A stretch of 64,000 nt of DNA from Myxococcota bacterium (lineage in GTDB: Bacteria; Myxococcota; B64-G9), in contig JAKLGA010000010.1 of assembly GCA_022710975.1 (NCBI GenBank), positions 222,158 through 286,157 of the forward strand, in the 5' to 3' direction. A program made the position numbers and the translations under genes. The first letter of the stretch is position 1. Each line of letters begins with the position of its first letter. Of the stretch, positions 27,761 through 42,490 are shown piece after piece. A model generated the notes under the pieces. The model did not search any database, was not told the origin of the DNA, and saw only the letters and a program-made list of their open reading frames with translations.

Positions 27761-28234
27761 ATGAACCGCATCTGGGCCCCCTGGCGGATGGAGTACATCC
27801 TCGCTCCCAAGGAGGGGGGGTGCATCTTCTGCTTCGAGCCGGCCCAGGATCCCGAGCGCTGGGTGCTGCGGCGTGAGCCCGAGGGCATGGTGCTGCTGAA
27901 CAAGTACCCCTACACGGGCGGTCACGTGATGGTCGTGCCCCGGGCCCACGTCTCCCGGCCGCACGAGCTGTCCGCGGCCCAGTTCTCCGCCCTGAACGCC
28001 CTCCTGCACCGCTCCATCCAGGCCCTCGAGGAACGCCTGCGCCCGGACGGGATGAACGTGGGCATGAACCTCGGGCGGGTGGCCGGGGCCGGGGTGGCCG
28101 ATCACCTGCACTGGCACGTGGTGCCCCGCTGGAACGGGGACAACAACTTCATGCCGGTGCTCGGCGACGTGCGGGTGATGAACGAGTACCTCGACCGGAC
28201 CTGCGAGCACCTCAAGCCAGCCTTCGCCTGGTGA
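27761..28234 (+). CDS. HIT-family nucleotide hydrolase/phosphorylase
   Basis: Histidine-triad protein, 157 aa, acting on dinucleoside polyphosphates or AMP-linked substrates. It opens with IWAPWRMEYI, characteristic of the Ap4A-phosphorylase-like HIT branch. CIFCF supplies a possible zinc pair, and the catalytic triad is in HLHWHVVPRW near residue 112, with the supporting YPYTGGHVMVVPRAH upstream. It starts 25 nt after the IHF/HU gene and ends 13 nt from the convergent epimerase gene. Members of this branch are usually clean-up enzymes for alarmone-like nucleotides. Confidence 0.9.
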   Translation: MNRIWAPWRMEYILAPKEGGCIFCFEPAQDPERWVLRREPEGMVLLNKYPYTGGHVMVVPRAHVSRPHELSAAQFSALNALLHRSIQALEERLRPDGMNVGMNLGRVAGAGVADHLHWHVVPRWNGDNNFMPVLGDVRVMNEYLDRTCEHLKPAFAW

Positions 28235-28247
28235 TCCCTCGCGCGGC

Positions 28248-29276
28248 TCAGAAGAAGCGTTCGACCAGGGCCTGGTCGCCGGTGGCGCGGGCGTGGAGCG
28301 GCTCGCTGCCGGCCAGCAGCGCGGTGCGCACCAGCGGCCTGGCCAGGCGGGCGGCGGCGCGGGTGAGGGGACCGAAGCGCGCGCGCACCTGCTCGAACAG
28401 CTCCTCCAGCCCCTCGCGCTGGAAGTGCAGGACGCGCTCGAGCTCGTCCCCGTCGGCGTAGTAGCCGCAGTGGAAGTTGCGCGCGGCGAAGGCCTCCTCG
28501 GGCAGGAAGCCCCGGCCCAGGCCGGCCAGCTCGAACCAGCGCTCCAGGAACTCACGGTAGAGGGTGCGCCCGCGCGGGCCGCCGCCCAGGTTGAAGGTGC
28601 GGCCCTGCAGCTCCGCGGGGTGCAGCGCGGCCTCGGCCAGGGCGTAGCCGCAGTCGCGGTTGGTGCACACCTCCAGGGAGGTGTCGAGCGGCATGTGGAA
28701 CATGAGCGGATCGGGCTTCATGTGCGGCCCCAGGATGCCGGTCAGCCGCAGGATGGTGAACGGCAGCCCCGAGGCCCGCAGCATGTCCTCCGCGCGCAGC
28801 TTGGTCTCGGCGTAGTGGTCGCCCAGGCTGGGGCGGAGCGGGTCGCCGACCCGGATCCAGGGCTCCGCCACCCGGTCTCCGTAGATGGAGATGGAGGAGG
28901 TGTAGATCACCCAGGCCGGCCGGCCCTCGCGGCCGGCGCGGGCCTGGAGGGCCGCGAGCAGGTTCGCCGTGCCGCCCTCGTTGGTCGCCGCGGCCAGCGC
29001 GGGCTCGCGGTCGGCCCGGGGCGGGATGAGCGCGCCGGCGTGGATCACCACGTCGGCGCCCTCGGCCGCCCGGGCCACGGCGGCCGGGTCGCGCAGGTCT
29101 CCCCAGTGCGTCTCGATCTGCCCCCGCCAGGGCCACAGGCGCCGGCGGGTGCGCAGGCAGGGCAGCTCGAAGGTCCGCGTGACCAGGCGGGGCGCGCGGG
29201 CCACCAGCTCCCGCACGACCTCCTGGCCCACGGCCCCGGCAGCGCCGGTGAGCAGCACGCGGATGGGCTCCTCCAT
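28248..29276 (-). CDS. NAD-dependent epimerase/dehydratase
   Basis: Extended-SDR enzyme, 342 aa, using NAD(P). The cofactor loop VLLTGAAGAVGQEV has the full GxxGxxG, ADVVIHAGA is present, and the catalytic pair lies in HYAETKLRAE with SSISIYG as the serine region. This form, unlike the one at 17391-18404, looks catalytically intact. Substrates of this family are mostly nucleotide sugars, but sequence alone does not decide. The ATG is preceded by GGAGGAGG, a stem-loop and its own promoter. It is monocistronic and faces the HIT gene. Confidence 0.87.
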   Translation of the reverse strand: MEEPIRVLLTGAAGAVGQEVVRELVARAPRLVTRTFELPCLRTRRRLWPWRGQIETHWGDLRDPAAVARAAEGADVVIHAGALIPPRADREPALAAATNEGGTANLLAALQARAGREGRPAWVIYTSSISIYGDRVAEPWIRVGDPLRPSLGDHYAETKLRAEDMLRASGLPFTILRLTGILGPHMKPDPLMFHMPLDTSLEVCTNRDCGYALAEAALHPAELQGRTFNLGGGPRGRTLYREFLERWFELAGLGRGFLPEEAFAARNFHCGYYADGDELERVLHFQREGLEELFEQVRARFGPLTRAAARLARPLVRTALLAGSEPLHARATGDQALVERFF

Positions 29277-29286
29277 GGCAGGCCTC

Positions 29287-29307
29287 CTCCCGAGGTTCGC
29301 TCGGGAG
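29287..29307 (-). promoter_or_regulatory. inverted repeat between promoter and ribosome site of the epimerase gene
   Basis: CTCCCGAG (29287-29294) and CTCGGGAG (29300-29307) form a perfect 8-bp repeat with loop GTTCG on the plus strand. On the mRNA strand the 3' arm continues into GAGG. The predicted transcription start lies within the upstream arm, so it may act as an operator on DNA or as a partial hairpin. Confidence 0.5.
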
Positions 29308-29337
29308 AGCCTAGCACCCCCAACACGGCGTTGTAAA
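29308..29337 (-). promoter_or_regulatory. promoter of the epimerase gene
   Basis: Minus strand: TTTACA (29332-29337), 18 bp, TAGGCT (29308-29313) preceded by TGC. The -10 region matches that at 18443-18448 base for base. Confidence 0.6.
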
Positions 29338-29372
29338 CGGGTTGTTTGAAACGGATGGTTCGGGGGCCGGGC

Positions 29373-30011
29373 TCAGCGCCGCAGGTGCTCCATCAGCAGA
29401 TCGAGGAAGCGCTCGCGCAGCGCGGGGGCGCGCAGGCCGTCGCGGAGCTCGGAGCCGTCCCCGTCGACCGGCAGCGGCCCGGCCAGGGTGGACACCAGCA
29501 TGCTCAGCTTGAAGGCCAGGGCGTGGGGATCGATCTTCCCCAGCACCTCGCCCAGGACGGCCTCCACGTCGCGGTAGGCCTGGGCGATGACCTGCTGCAG
29601 CACCTTGCCGAAGGGGTCGTTCGGCTGGGCCAGGAGCTGGCGGGCGAGCAGCGCCAGGATGCCCGGGTAGTCGGCCAGGTAGCGCATGACCTCCTGGCAC
29701 CAGCGGCGGAGGCGGACCTCGGCCGGCTGGCCCGGGGTGCTGAGCAGCCCCATGACCTGCTTGTAGCCGGTCCAGAAGCGCTCGCCCATCTGGGTGTACA
29801 TCTGCTCCTTGGAGGAGAAGTAGTAGTTCACCGCCGCCACGTTCACCCCGGCCTCGCGGGCGATGTCGCGCACCGACACGTCGGTGGTGCCCTTCTTGCC
29901 GATCAGGAAGATGGTGCGATCCAGGATGTGATCGCGGGTGTTCTCCACCCCCCGCACCTGGGGCGAGGGCTGGGGCTCGGCGACGGTCTTGCGGGGGCGT
30001 CTGGCTGGCAT
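29373..30011 (-). CDS. TetR/AcrR-family transcriptional regulator
   Basis: Repressor-type regulator, 212 aa. The N-terminal helix-turn-helix (about residues 25-70) reads GTTDVSVRDIAREAGVNVA and then VNYYFSSKEQMY, the classic TetR recognition helix. The remaining helical part would bind an unknown ligand. The first 20 residues are basic and proline-rich. The start codon lies exactly 6 nt after a -10 box, giving a leaderless mRNA, and a palindrome fills the spacer of that promoter (30026-30041). The gene is divergent from uvrA. Whether it regulates only itself, or also uvrA or the nearby epimerase, is open. Confidence 0.9.
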   Translation of the reverse strand: MPARRPRKTVAEPQPSPQVRGVENTRDHILDRTIFLIGKKGTTDVSVRDIAREAGVNVAAVNYYFSSKEQMYTQMGERFWTGYKQVMGLLSTPGQPAEVRLRRWCQEVMRYLADYPGILALLARQLLAQPNDPFGKVLQQVIAQAYRDVEAVLGEVLGKIDPHALAFKLSMLVSTLAGPLPVDGDGSELRDGLRAPALRERFLDLLMEHLRR

Positions 30012-30017
30012 GAGGGC

Positions 30018-30045
30018 ATGATATCCGCGGGTCGGCCCGCGTCAA
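30018..30045 (-). promoter_or_regulatory. tetR promoter, leaderless
   Basis: Minus strand: TTGACG (30040-30045), 16 bp, TATCAT (30018-30023), then 6 nt to the ATG at 30011. The 16-bp spacer is almost entirely an inverted repeat. Confidence 0.6.
30026..30041. promoter_or_regulatory. palindromic operator candidate for the TetR regulator
   Basis: CGCGGG-TCGG-CCCGCG, a perfect 6-bp inverted repeat with 4-bp centre, sits between the -10 and -35 of the tetR promoter. TetR-family repressors commonly bind such sites in their own promoters. It is 78 bp from the uvrA start. Confidence 0.55.
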
Positions 30046-30056
30046 GTCGGGCGGGG

Positions 30057-30085
30057 TTGCGTCCGCCGGCGCGCGTGCCCATACT
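30057..30085 (+). promoter_or_regulatory. possible uvrA promoter
   Basis: TTGCGT (30057-30062), 17 bp, CATACT (30080-30085). Neither box is strong. It starts 12 bp from the tetR -35, so both promoters share one short regulatory region. Confidence 0.35.
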
Positions 30086-30118
30086 CCGGCGTCGCCCCCG
30101 GGGGGACCGAGGTGGAGC

Positions 30119-35494
<5,376 letters not shown>

Positions 35495-35524
35495 CGTGGT
35501 AAGAGAGGCCGGAGGAGGCACGGC

Positions 35525-36088
35525 ATGCGCGCGCTGCCCTGGACCGAGCTCGGCCGGGAGGAGAGGTACCGCGGGCCCATCTTCCGCGTCGAGCGGGCCC
35601 TGGCGCGCTCGCCCCTCGACGGGCGCGAGCACCGCTTCGATCTGCTCACCTGCTCCGACTGGGTCAACGTCGTGGCGCTGACGCCCGGGGGGGGCGTGCT
35701 GCTCGTGCGCCAGTGGCGCGCGGGCACCGGCGCGCTCACCTGGGAGATCCCGGGCGGGTCGCTGGAGCCCGGCGAGGGCCCGCTCGAGGCCGCCCGGCGC
35801 GAGCTGGAGGAGGAGACCGGCTACCGGGCGGAGGGCTGGGAGCCGCTCGGGGTGGTGGAGCCGAACCCGGCCTTCCAGAACAACCGCGCCCACACCTTCC
35901 TGGCCCGCGGCGCGCGGCTCCACGGGCCGCAGCGGCCCGACGAGAGCGAGGAGATCGAGGTCCTGGAGGCGCCCCTCGGGGAGCTGCCCGGCATGCTGCG
36001 CGACGGGCGCATCACCCACGCGCTGGTGCACTGCGCCTTCCTGCACCTGGCCGCCCGGGGTGGCCTGGCGCTCGGCCCGGGGCGCTGA
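35525..36088 (+). CDS. Nudix hydrolase, ADP-ribose pyrophosphatase-like
   Basis: Hydrolase of nucleoside diphosphate derivatives, 187 aa. The Nudix box GGSLEPGEGPLEAARRELEEETGY at about residues 80-103 is complete, with glycine, REL and EETGY in place. VVEPNPAFQNNRAHTFLA after the box resembles the ADP-ribose/GDP-mannose pyrophosphatase (NudF/NudK) group. The ATG has GGAGGAGG upstream and lies 30 nt after uvrA, so it may be cotranscribed with it. The kinase-WD40 gene follows 10 nt later. Confidence 0.87.
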   Translation: MRALPWTELGREERYRGPIFRVERALARSPLDGREHRFDLLTCSDWVNVVALTPGGGVLLVRQWRAGTGALTWEIPGGSLEPGEGPLEAARRELEEETGYRAEGWEPLGVVEPNPAFQNNRAHTFLARGARLHGPQRPDESEEIEVLEAPLGELPGMLRDGRITHALVHCAFLHLAARGGLALGPGR

Positions 36089-36098
36089 GGCGAGGACC

Positions 36099-39000
36099 GT
36101 GGACGATCACCGCGACACCCGGCCCGCGCCGGCGGCCCCCGCGGACACCCTGGCGGGCTCGGTGGTGCTCGAGCCGAGCGGCGAGGTGCACCCGGCCGGC
36201 ACCGGACCGGCCGACACCCGCCCGGCCGACGCCCTGGCTGGCGCGGGCGGCGACGCCGGGGTCACCAGCGAGGCCGCGGGGCGTTACCGGCTCGGCGCCG
36301 AGCAGGGCAGGGGCGGGCAGGCCAGGGTGCTGCTGGCCGTCGACGCCCACGTGGGCCGGGAGATCGCCTGGAAGGAGCTGCTGGGCGAGGGCGAGGGCGG
36401 CGCGAGCCAGGCCAGCTCGGCCGCGCGCTTCCTGCGCGAGGCGCGCATCACCGGCTAGCTCGAGCACCCCAACATCGTGCCGGTGCACGAGCTCGGCCAG
36501 CGCGCGGACGGGCGCCACTACTACACCATGCGCCTGGTGCGCGGCCAGACCCTGGCCCGGAAGCTGGCCGCCTGCCGCGGGCTGGACGAGCGGCTGCGGC
36601 TGCTGGGCGCGTTCTGGGACCTGTGCAACGCGATCGCCTTCGCCCACAGCCGCGGGGTGGTGCACCGCGACATCAAGCCCGACAACGTGATGGTGGGCGA
36701 GTTCGGCGAGACGGTGGTGCTCGACTGGGGGCTGGCCAAGGCGCGCGGCGGGGTGGATCTGCGGGCCGAGGAGCTCGAGGCCCAGGCCCGCCTGCTGCAC
36801 GCCCCGGACACGGGCAAGACGCTGGCCGGCTCGGCCCTCGGCACGCCCGCCTACATGAGCCCGGAGCAGGCCGACGGGGATCTGTCGCGGATCGACGAGC
36901 GCTCGGACGTGTGGGGGCTCGGCGCCGTGCTGTTCGAGCTGCTGACCGGCCGGCCGCCCTTCACCGGCGAGACGCCCTTCGAGGTGGTCGGCAAGGTGAT
37001 GCGCGAGGCGCCGCCCTCAGCGCGGACGCTCGCCCCGGAGGCGCCCGCGGAGCTGTGCGCGGTCGTGGAGAAGGCGCTCCAGCGCGCGCCCGACGCGCGC
37101 TACGCCAGCGCCCGGAAGCTGGCCGAGGAGGTCGGCGCCTACATGACCGGCCGGCGGGTGGGCGCCTACGAGTACTCCTCCTGGGAGCTGCTGCGGCGCT
37201 TCGTGGCCCGCAACCGGGCCGCGGCCGTGGCCGGCGTGGCCGTGCTGGCCACCATCCTGGTGGCCCTGGGCTTCGTGTGGCGCGCCTGGCAGGGCGAGAG
37301 CGCGGCCCGGGCGCGGGAGCACGACCAGCACCTGATCGCCCGCCTGCGCTACGCCGAGGCCGCCGGCAAGGAGGCCGAGCGCCTGCTGGGGGAGAAGAAG
37401 CACCTGTCCGCGCGGGTGTTCGCCGCGGCCTCGCTGGCGGCGAACCCGGCCAACCCCAGGGCCCCGGACGCGGACCCGGACTTCGGTGGGCGCTGGCCCG
37501 AGGCCGAGCGCTGGCGGCTGCGCGCGGCCGCGGTGGCGCTCGGCGCCGACCTGGGGCCGGTCGCCCGCCTGGCCTGGACCTGGCCCGCGCGGGACCTGAT
37601 CTCCGAGCTGGCCCTGTCGCCCGACGGGCGCCTGCTGGCGCTGACCGAGACCACCCGCGGGCTGACCCTGCTCGATCTCCAGACCCGCTCGCCCGTGCTG
37701 CGGCTGCGCGAGGGGGCGCGCATCACCTACTCCGCGGCCTTCTTCCCGGACGGCCGCCGGCTGGCGGTGGGCGGTTCGCGGCCCGAGCTCGAGGTGTTCG
37801 ACCTGGCGACGGGGGCGAGCCTGTGGCGCAAGGAGGTCGGCCCCCGCTCGGTGGTCTGCGTGGCCCTGTCGCCGGACGGGCGCTGGCTGGCCTACAACGG
37901 CCCGGACAACCAGGTGTGCGTGCTGCGCGCCGAGGACGGCGCGGGGGCCCGCTGCCTGGGCGGACACGGCGCGCGGATCATGGATCTGGACTTCCTCCCG
38001 GACGGCCGCCGGCTGGTGTCCGCGGGCCATGACAGCCTCGCCAGGCTGTGGGATGTGGAGACCGGCGCGGCCCTGGGCGACCTCGGCGGCCACACCGGCT
38101 ACGTGATGTACGCCCAGTCCTCCAGGGATGGCCGCCGGGTGCTGACGGCCTCGGTCGATCAGACCGCGCGGCTCTGGGACGTCGACACCCGCAGGGTGGT
38201 CGGGGAGCTGCGCTCGTCCGTGGATCGTTTCTACACCGCGGTCCTCTCGGCCGACGGGGAGCTGGTGGGCACGGGCGGGGCGATGGGCCCGCTCGGCCTC
38301 TGGAACGGGCGCACCGGCAAGCTGCTGGGCCAGCTCGACGGCCACCGCGATTCGATCTCGGGCCTGGCGCTCTCCCGCGACGGGCGCCTGCTCTACTCCG
38401 GGGGGTACGATCAGCACCTGCGCGCGTGGGAGCTGGGCGCCGTGTCCACGGCCCTGCGGCTGCCGCACCCCGGGGTGGTGAGCCAGGTGGCCAGCTCGCC
38501 GGACCTCCGCCGCGCGGCCACCACCACCTCGGAGGGCCTCCTGCGGCTCTGGGAGCTCTCGACCGGCGCGCCGCTCGCCGAGCGGGCCCTCGGCGAGGGG
38601 GCCCAGAACGGGTTGATCTGGTCCCCGGACGGCGAGCTGCTGGCCATGGATGGCCCCGCGGGCGTGGTCCTGTTGGTGGACGCCGCGAGCCTCGCGACCC
38701 GCGCCACGCTCGGCGGTCACCGCACCAAGGTGGCCGGGCTGTCGTTCTCGCCCCGGGCGGATCTCCTGGCCGGCCTGTCCTCGGACGGGGGCGGCAGCCT
38801 GTGGCGGGTGGCGGACGGGGCCCGGCTGGCCTCCATCGAGGCGCCGGGCGACAGCTTCCTGCACGCCGTGGTCTTCTCGCAGGACGGCGGCAGCCTGCTC
38901 GGCGGCGGCGCCTCGGGCCGGCTGCACACGTGGGACGCCTCCAGCGGCACGCTGAGATCGTCCCGCGAGGCGCACACGGGCGCCATCTCCACCCTGGCCC

Positions 39001-39464
39001 GCTCGGCGGACGGGCGCTGGTTGGCCACCGGCGGTGAGGACGGCAGGGTGATCCTGTGGAGCTGCCCGGCGGTGCTGCGCGGCGACCCGGCCCCCGCGCA
39101 GGCCGCGCTCACCTGGAACGAGCGCGGCGTGGACTCGCTGGCCTTCGCCCCACAGGGCGACCTGCTCCTGTCCGTGACCGACACCGCGGCCGTGGTCTGG
39201 GATCTCGCCCGGCGGGCGCCGCGGCTGGTGATCCCGGCCGAGCAGAGCCTGTCGACGGGCGTGTTCCTGGACGGGCGGCGCGTCCTCCTGGTCGACGGCT
39301 GGAACGTGTACGTCCACCCCCTCGACCACGCGCCGGGGCAGGGCGACCCGGTCGCGCTGCAGGCCGACGCCGAGGCCCGGTCCGGCCTCTGTCTGCGGGG
39401 TTTCGAGCTCGTGCCTCCGCAGGCGGCCGGACCTGGACCGGCGCCCGCGACTGGCGTACCCTGA
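36099..39464 (+). pseudogene. Ser/Thr kinase-WD40 protein gene interrupted by an in-frame TAG
   Basis: Eukaryotic-type membrane Ser/Thr kinase of 1121 codons, split by an amber codon at 36456-36458 (codon 120). Before it, from the GTG at 36099 with GAGG upstream, come a proline/alanine-rich leader, the glycine loop LGAEQGRGGQARVLLA and the lysine in IAWKEL. After it, in the same frame, come LEHPNIVPVHELG, the catalytic loop HRDIKPDN, DWGLAK, the SPEQ region, a transmembrane helix (about 373-395) and WD40-type repeats to residue 1121 (for example LSPDGRLLA, ASVDQTARLWDVD). The TAG replaces a site where relatives usually have Gln (TGQLEHPNIVP), so a single CAG-to-TAG change explains it. Restart at GTG 36477 lacks a ribosome site and would lose the ATP lysine. 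It may instead be a sequencing error or readthrough. Confidence 0.85.
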
Positions 39465-39481
39465 GGTGGCCTGGGAGGAGC

Positions 39482-39685
39482 ATGGAGCCTGGAAAGATCA
39501 TCGCCTTCGACCCCACGGACGGCCTGGGCTGGGTCCAGCTCGACGACGGCCGCCAGGTGCGCTTCTCGCTGACCGCCTGCGGCTACATGCGCCCCGAGGT
39601 CGGCAAGCGGGTGCGGGTCCTCGGGCTGGCCCCGGGCTACCAGGGCAAGCCCAAGGCCGCCTTCCTCGAACCCGAGGAACCCTGA
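39482..39685 (+). CDS. small cold-shock-like OB-fold protein
   Basis: Protein of 67 aa. Its opening GKIIAFDPTDGLGWVQLDDG followed by VRFSLTACGY resembles the first strands of cold-shock (CSD) domains, which bind single-stranded nucleic acid, but the RNP aromatic motifs are only partly kept. GGGAGGAG directly precedes the ATG at 39482; the longer frame upstream is shadow sequence of the kinase gene. It lies 17 nt after the kinase-WD40 stop, so it may ride on that transcript. The OB-fold assignment is moderate; an uncharacterised small protein is the safe reading. Confidence 0.65.
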   Translation: MEPGKIIAFDPTDGLGWVQLDDGRQVRFSLTACGYMRPEVGKRVRVLGLAPGYQGKPKAAFLEPEEP

Positions 39686-39712
39686 GTCAGATTTCCCCCA
39701 TCAAACAAACCT

Positions 39713-39741
39713 TTGCAGGTCTTTCCCGCGTCTGCTAATCT
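39713..39741 (+). promoter_or_regulatory. possible mutS promoter
   Basis: TTGCAG (39713-39718), 17 bp, TAATCT (39736-39741) with TGC before it, an extended -10. The 80-bp gap is markedly AT-richer than the surrounding genes. About 25 nt separate the -10 from the ATG. Confidence 0.4.
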
Positions 39742-39766
39742 GCCCGGGACCTGGAGCCCGGGACGG

Positions 39767-42490
39767 ATGGCCAAGAGCAAGCAAGCCCCAGCACCCGCCA
39801 AGCAGACCCCGATGCTGCGCCAGTACCTCGAGCAGAAGGCGCTGTACCCGGACTGCATCCTGCTCTTCCGCCTCGGCGACTTCTACGAGATGTTCTTCGA
39901 GGACGCCGAGGTGGCCTCCAGGGTGCTGGACATCGCGCTGACCGCGCGGGCCAACTCGGCCGAGTCCTTCCCCATGTGCGGGGTGCCCTTCTTCTCGGCC
40001 GGGAGCTACATCGCCAGGCTGGTGGCCGCCGGACACAAGGTGGCGGTCTGCGACCAGCTCGAGGACGCCAAGCTGGCCAAGGGCCTGGTGAAGCGCGCCG
40101 TGACCCGGGTGGTGTCCCCGGGCATGATCACCGACCCCGAGGAGCTGGACGCGGCCGAGTCGAACTTCCTGGCCGCGCTGGCGATCGCCGGGGGCGTGGG
40201 GAAGGGCGAGGCCGGGGAGGGCGGCGCCGACCGGGCAGGGTTCGGCCTGGCGGGCTTTGGCCTCGCAGCCCTCGACGTGTCCACGGCCGACTTCAGGATG
40301 GCCCGCCTGGACGGGCTGGCCGAGCTGCTCGACGAGCTCGGGCGGGTGCGGCCCCGGGAGCTGGTGCTGCCCCGGGCGCTCGAGGGCGGGGAGCTCGCCC
40401 GCGCGCTGACCGAGCGCCACCGCGGGCTGTTCCTGCGCTTCAGCGGGCTGGACTCGGACAAGGAGCGCGCGGGCCTGGCCCGCTTCGGGGCGACCTTCGA
40501 CGAGCCCGGCCTGCTCGGCGGCGAGCCCGAGCGCCTGGGGCCGGCCCTGGAGGCGGCCCGCGCGGTGTACGCCTACGCCGCGGCCAGCCTGCCGGTGAGC
40601 CTGGAGCACGTGCTGCGCCTGGTCCCCTACGAGGTGGGCGAGCACCTGGTGCTGGACGAGTACGCCCGGGCGAACCTGGAGCTGGTGCAGACCCTCATGG
40701 AGGGCAAGCGGCGCGGCTCGCTGCTGGGGCTCGTGGACCGCAGCCTGACCCCCATGGGCGCGCGCCTGCTCGGGCGCTGGATGCTCTATCCCCTCACGGA
40801 CCCGGCCGCCATCGGCAGGCGGCTGGACGCGGTGGAGCAGCTCGTGCAGGACGGGGTGGGGCGCCGGGATCTGCGCCAGGCGCTGTCCGGCATCCGCGAC
40901 CTCGAGCGCCTGCTCTCCAAGGCCAGCGTGGGCCAGGCCAGCGCCCGGGACCTGGGGGCACTGCGCGACTCCCTGGGGCGGCTGCCGGCCTGGGCCGACT
41001 GCGTCCTGCAGGGGGGCGAGGAGCGGCCGCTGGCCGGGCTGCTCGGGGCCGTGCGCGCGAACCAGCAGGCCCTGGAGGGGCTCCACGCCGAGCTGGACCG
41101 GGCGCTGGTGGACGCCCCGCCCCTCGACCTGGCCGAGGGCGGGGCCATCCGGCCGGGCTGGGACGCCCGCCTGGACGAGCTGGTGCGCCTGGCCAGCTCG
41201 GGCCGCGACTTCATCGCCGAGCTGGAGGCCCGCGAGCGCGCCCGCACCGGGATCGGCTCGCTGAAGATCCGCTACAACCGCATCTTCGGCTACTACATCG
41301 AGGTGACCAAGCCCAACCTGCACCTGGTGCCGGACGACTACCGCCGCAAGCAGACCACGGCCAACGCCGAGCGCTTCGAGACCGAGGAGCTCGGACGCTG
41401 GGCGAGCCAGGTGGTCACCGCCCACGACGATCGGGTCGCGCTGGAGCGGGAGCTGGTGGCCGGGCTGGTCGCGCGGGTGCGCGGCGCGGCCGGCCCCGTG
41501 CTCGTGGCGGCCTCCCAGGTCGCGGCCAGCGACGTGCTGGCGGCCCTGGCCGAGCTGGCCGCCGAGCGCGGCTACAACCGGCCGGTGGTGGATCGCGGGG
41601 AGCTGCTGGAGATCAAGGACGGCCGGCACCCGATGGTGGAGCAGACGCTGCGCGAGGGGCGCTTCGTGCCCAACGACACCCGGGTGGACACCGAGGCGGA
41701 GCAGGTGCTGGTCATCACCGGCCCCAACATGGCCGGCAAGTCCACCGCCATCCGCCAGGCCGCGCTGATCGCCATCCTGGCCCAGATGGGCTCGTTCGTG
41801 CCGGCCGCCGCCGCCCGCGTGGGGGTGGTGGATCGCATCTTCACCCGCATCGGCGCGGCCGACAACTTGTCCCGCGGCCAGAGCACCTTCATGGTGGAGA
41901 TGGTCGAGACCGCCCACATCCTCAGGCACGCCAGCCGGCGCAGCCTGCTCATCCTGGACGAGATCGGCCGCGGCACCAGCACCTTCGACGGGCTGAGCAT
42001 CGCCTGGGCGGTGGCCGAGTTCATCCACGACCGCGTCGGCGCCCGCTGCCTGTTCGCCACCCACTACCACCAGCTGTCCGATCTCACGCTGACCAAGCCG
42101 AGGGTGGTGAACTACACGGTGAGCGTCAAGGAGTGGAAGGACCAGATCATCTTCCTCCGCCGCCTGGTGCGCGGGGTGTCCAACCGCTCCTACGGCATCC
42201 AGGTCGGCAAGCTGGCGGGGCTGCCGCCCGCGGTCATCCAGCGGGCCAAGGAGATCCTGGCCAACCTGGAGGGCGAGGAGCTCGACGAGCTCGGCCGGCC
42301 GCGCCTGTCGCGCTCGGCCCAGGGGCCGGCGGTGGGCGAGGGCCAGGGCGGGCCGGCCCAGCTCCAGCTCTTCGGCGGGGCCGCGCGCTCGGCCCTCGAG
42401 GAGGAGCTCAGGCGGCTCGACGTGGACAGCCTGACCCCGCTCGAGGCCCTGAACCTGTTGCACCGCTGGAAGGAGGGCCAGCACGGATGA
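39767..42490 (+). CDS. mutS: DNA mismatch repair protein MutS
   Basis: Mismatch-binding ATPase, 907 aa, normal for MutS1. The mismatch-reading Phe-x-Glu is in GDFYEMFFEDA near residue 45. Connector and lever domains follow; FGYYIEVTKPN marks the clamp/core region. The ATPase has Walker A GPNMAGKST near 655, then DNLSRGQSTFMVEM, Walker B LLILDEIGRGTSTFDG and ATHYHQL. The C-terminus ends LNLLHRWKEGQHG, similar to the MutS tetramer segment. The ATG at 39767 (MAKSK) is preferred over an upstream start lying in the promoter. The stop overlaps the amidase start (ATGA), so mutS and amiC are coupled. Confidence 0.96.
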   Translation: MAKSKQAPAPAKQTPMLRQYLEQKALYPDCILLFRLGDFYEMFFEDAEVASRVLDIALTARANSAESFPMCGVPFFSAGSYIARLVAAGHKVAVCDQLEDAKLAKGLVKRAVTRVVSPGMITDPEELDAAESNFLAALAIAGGVGKGEAGEGGADRAGFGLAGFGLAALDVSTADFRMARLDGLAELLDELGRVRPRELVLPRALEGGELARALTERHRGLFLRFSGLDSDKERAGLARFGATFDEPGLLGGEPERLGPALEAARAVYAYAAASLPVSLEHVLRLVPYEVGEHLVLDEYARANLELVQTLMEGKRRGSLLGLVDRSLTPMGARLLGRWMLYPLTDPAAIGRRLDAVEQLVQDGVGRRDLRQALSGIRDLERLLSKASVGQASARDLGALRDSLGRLPAWADCVLQGGEERPLAGLLGAVRANQQALEGLHAELDRALVDAPPLDLAEGGAIRPGWDARLDELVRLASSGRDFIAELEARERARTGIGSLKIRYNRIFGYYIEVTKPNLHLVPDDYRRKQTTANAERFETEELGRWASQVVTAHDDRVALERELVAGLVARVRGAAGPVLVAASQVAASDVLAALAELAAERGYNRPVVDRGELLEIKDGRHPMVEQTLREGRFVPNDTRVDTEAEQVLVITGPNMAGKSTAIRQAALIAILAQMGSFVPAAAARVGVVDRIFTRIGAADNLSRGQSTFMVEMVETAHILRHASRRSLLILDEIGRGTSTFDGLSIAWAVAEFIHDRVGARCLFATHYHQLSDLTLTKPRVVNYTVSVKEWKDQIIFLRRLVRGVSNRSYGIQVGKLAGLPPAVIQRAKEILANLEGEELDELGRPRLSRSAQGPAVGEGQGGPAQLQLFGGAARSALEEELRRLDVDSLTPLEALNLLHRWKEGQHG

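Noticed and set aside
36456..36458. TAG in the kinase gene as a pyrrolysine codon
   Set aside because: Gln is the usual residue at this site, TAG ends several ordinary genes in the window, and no pyl genes are seen. Substitution or error is simpler.
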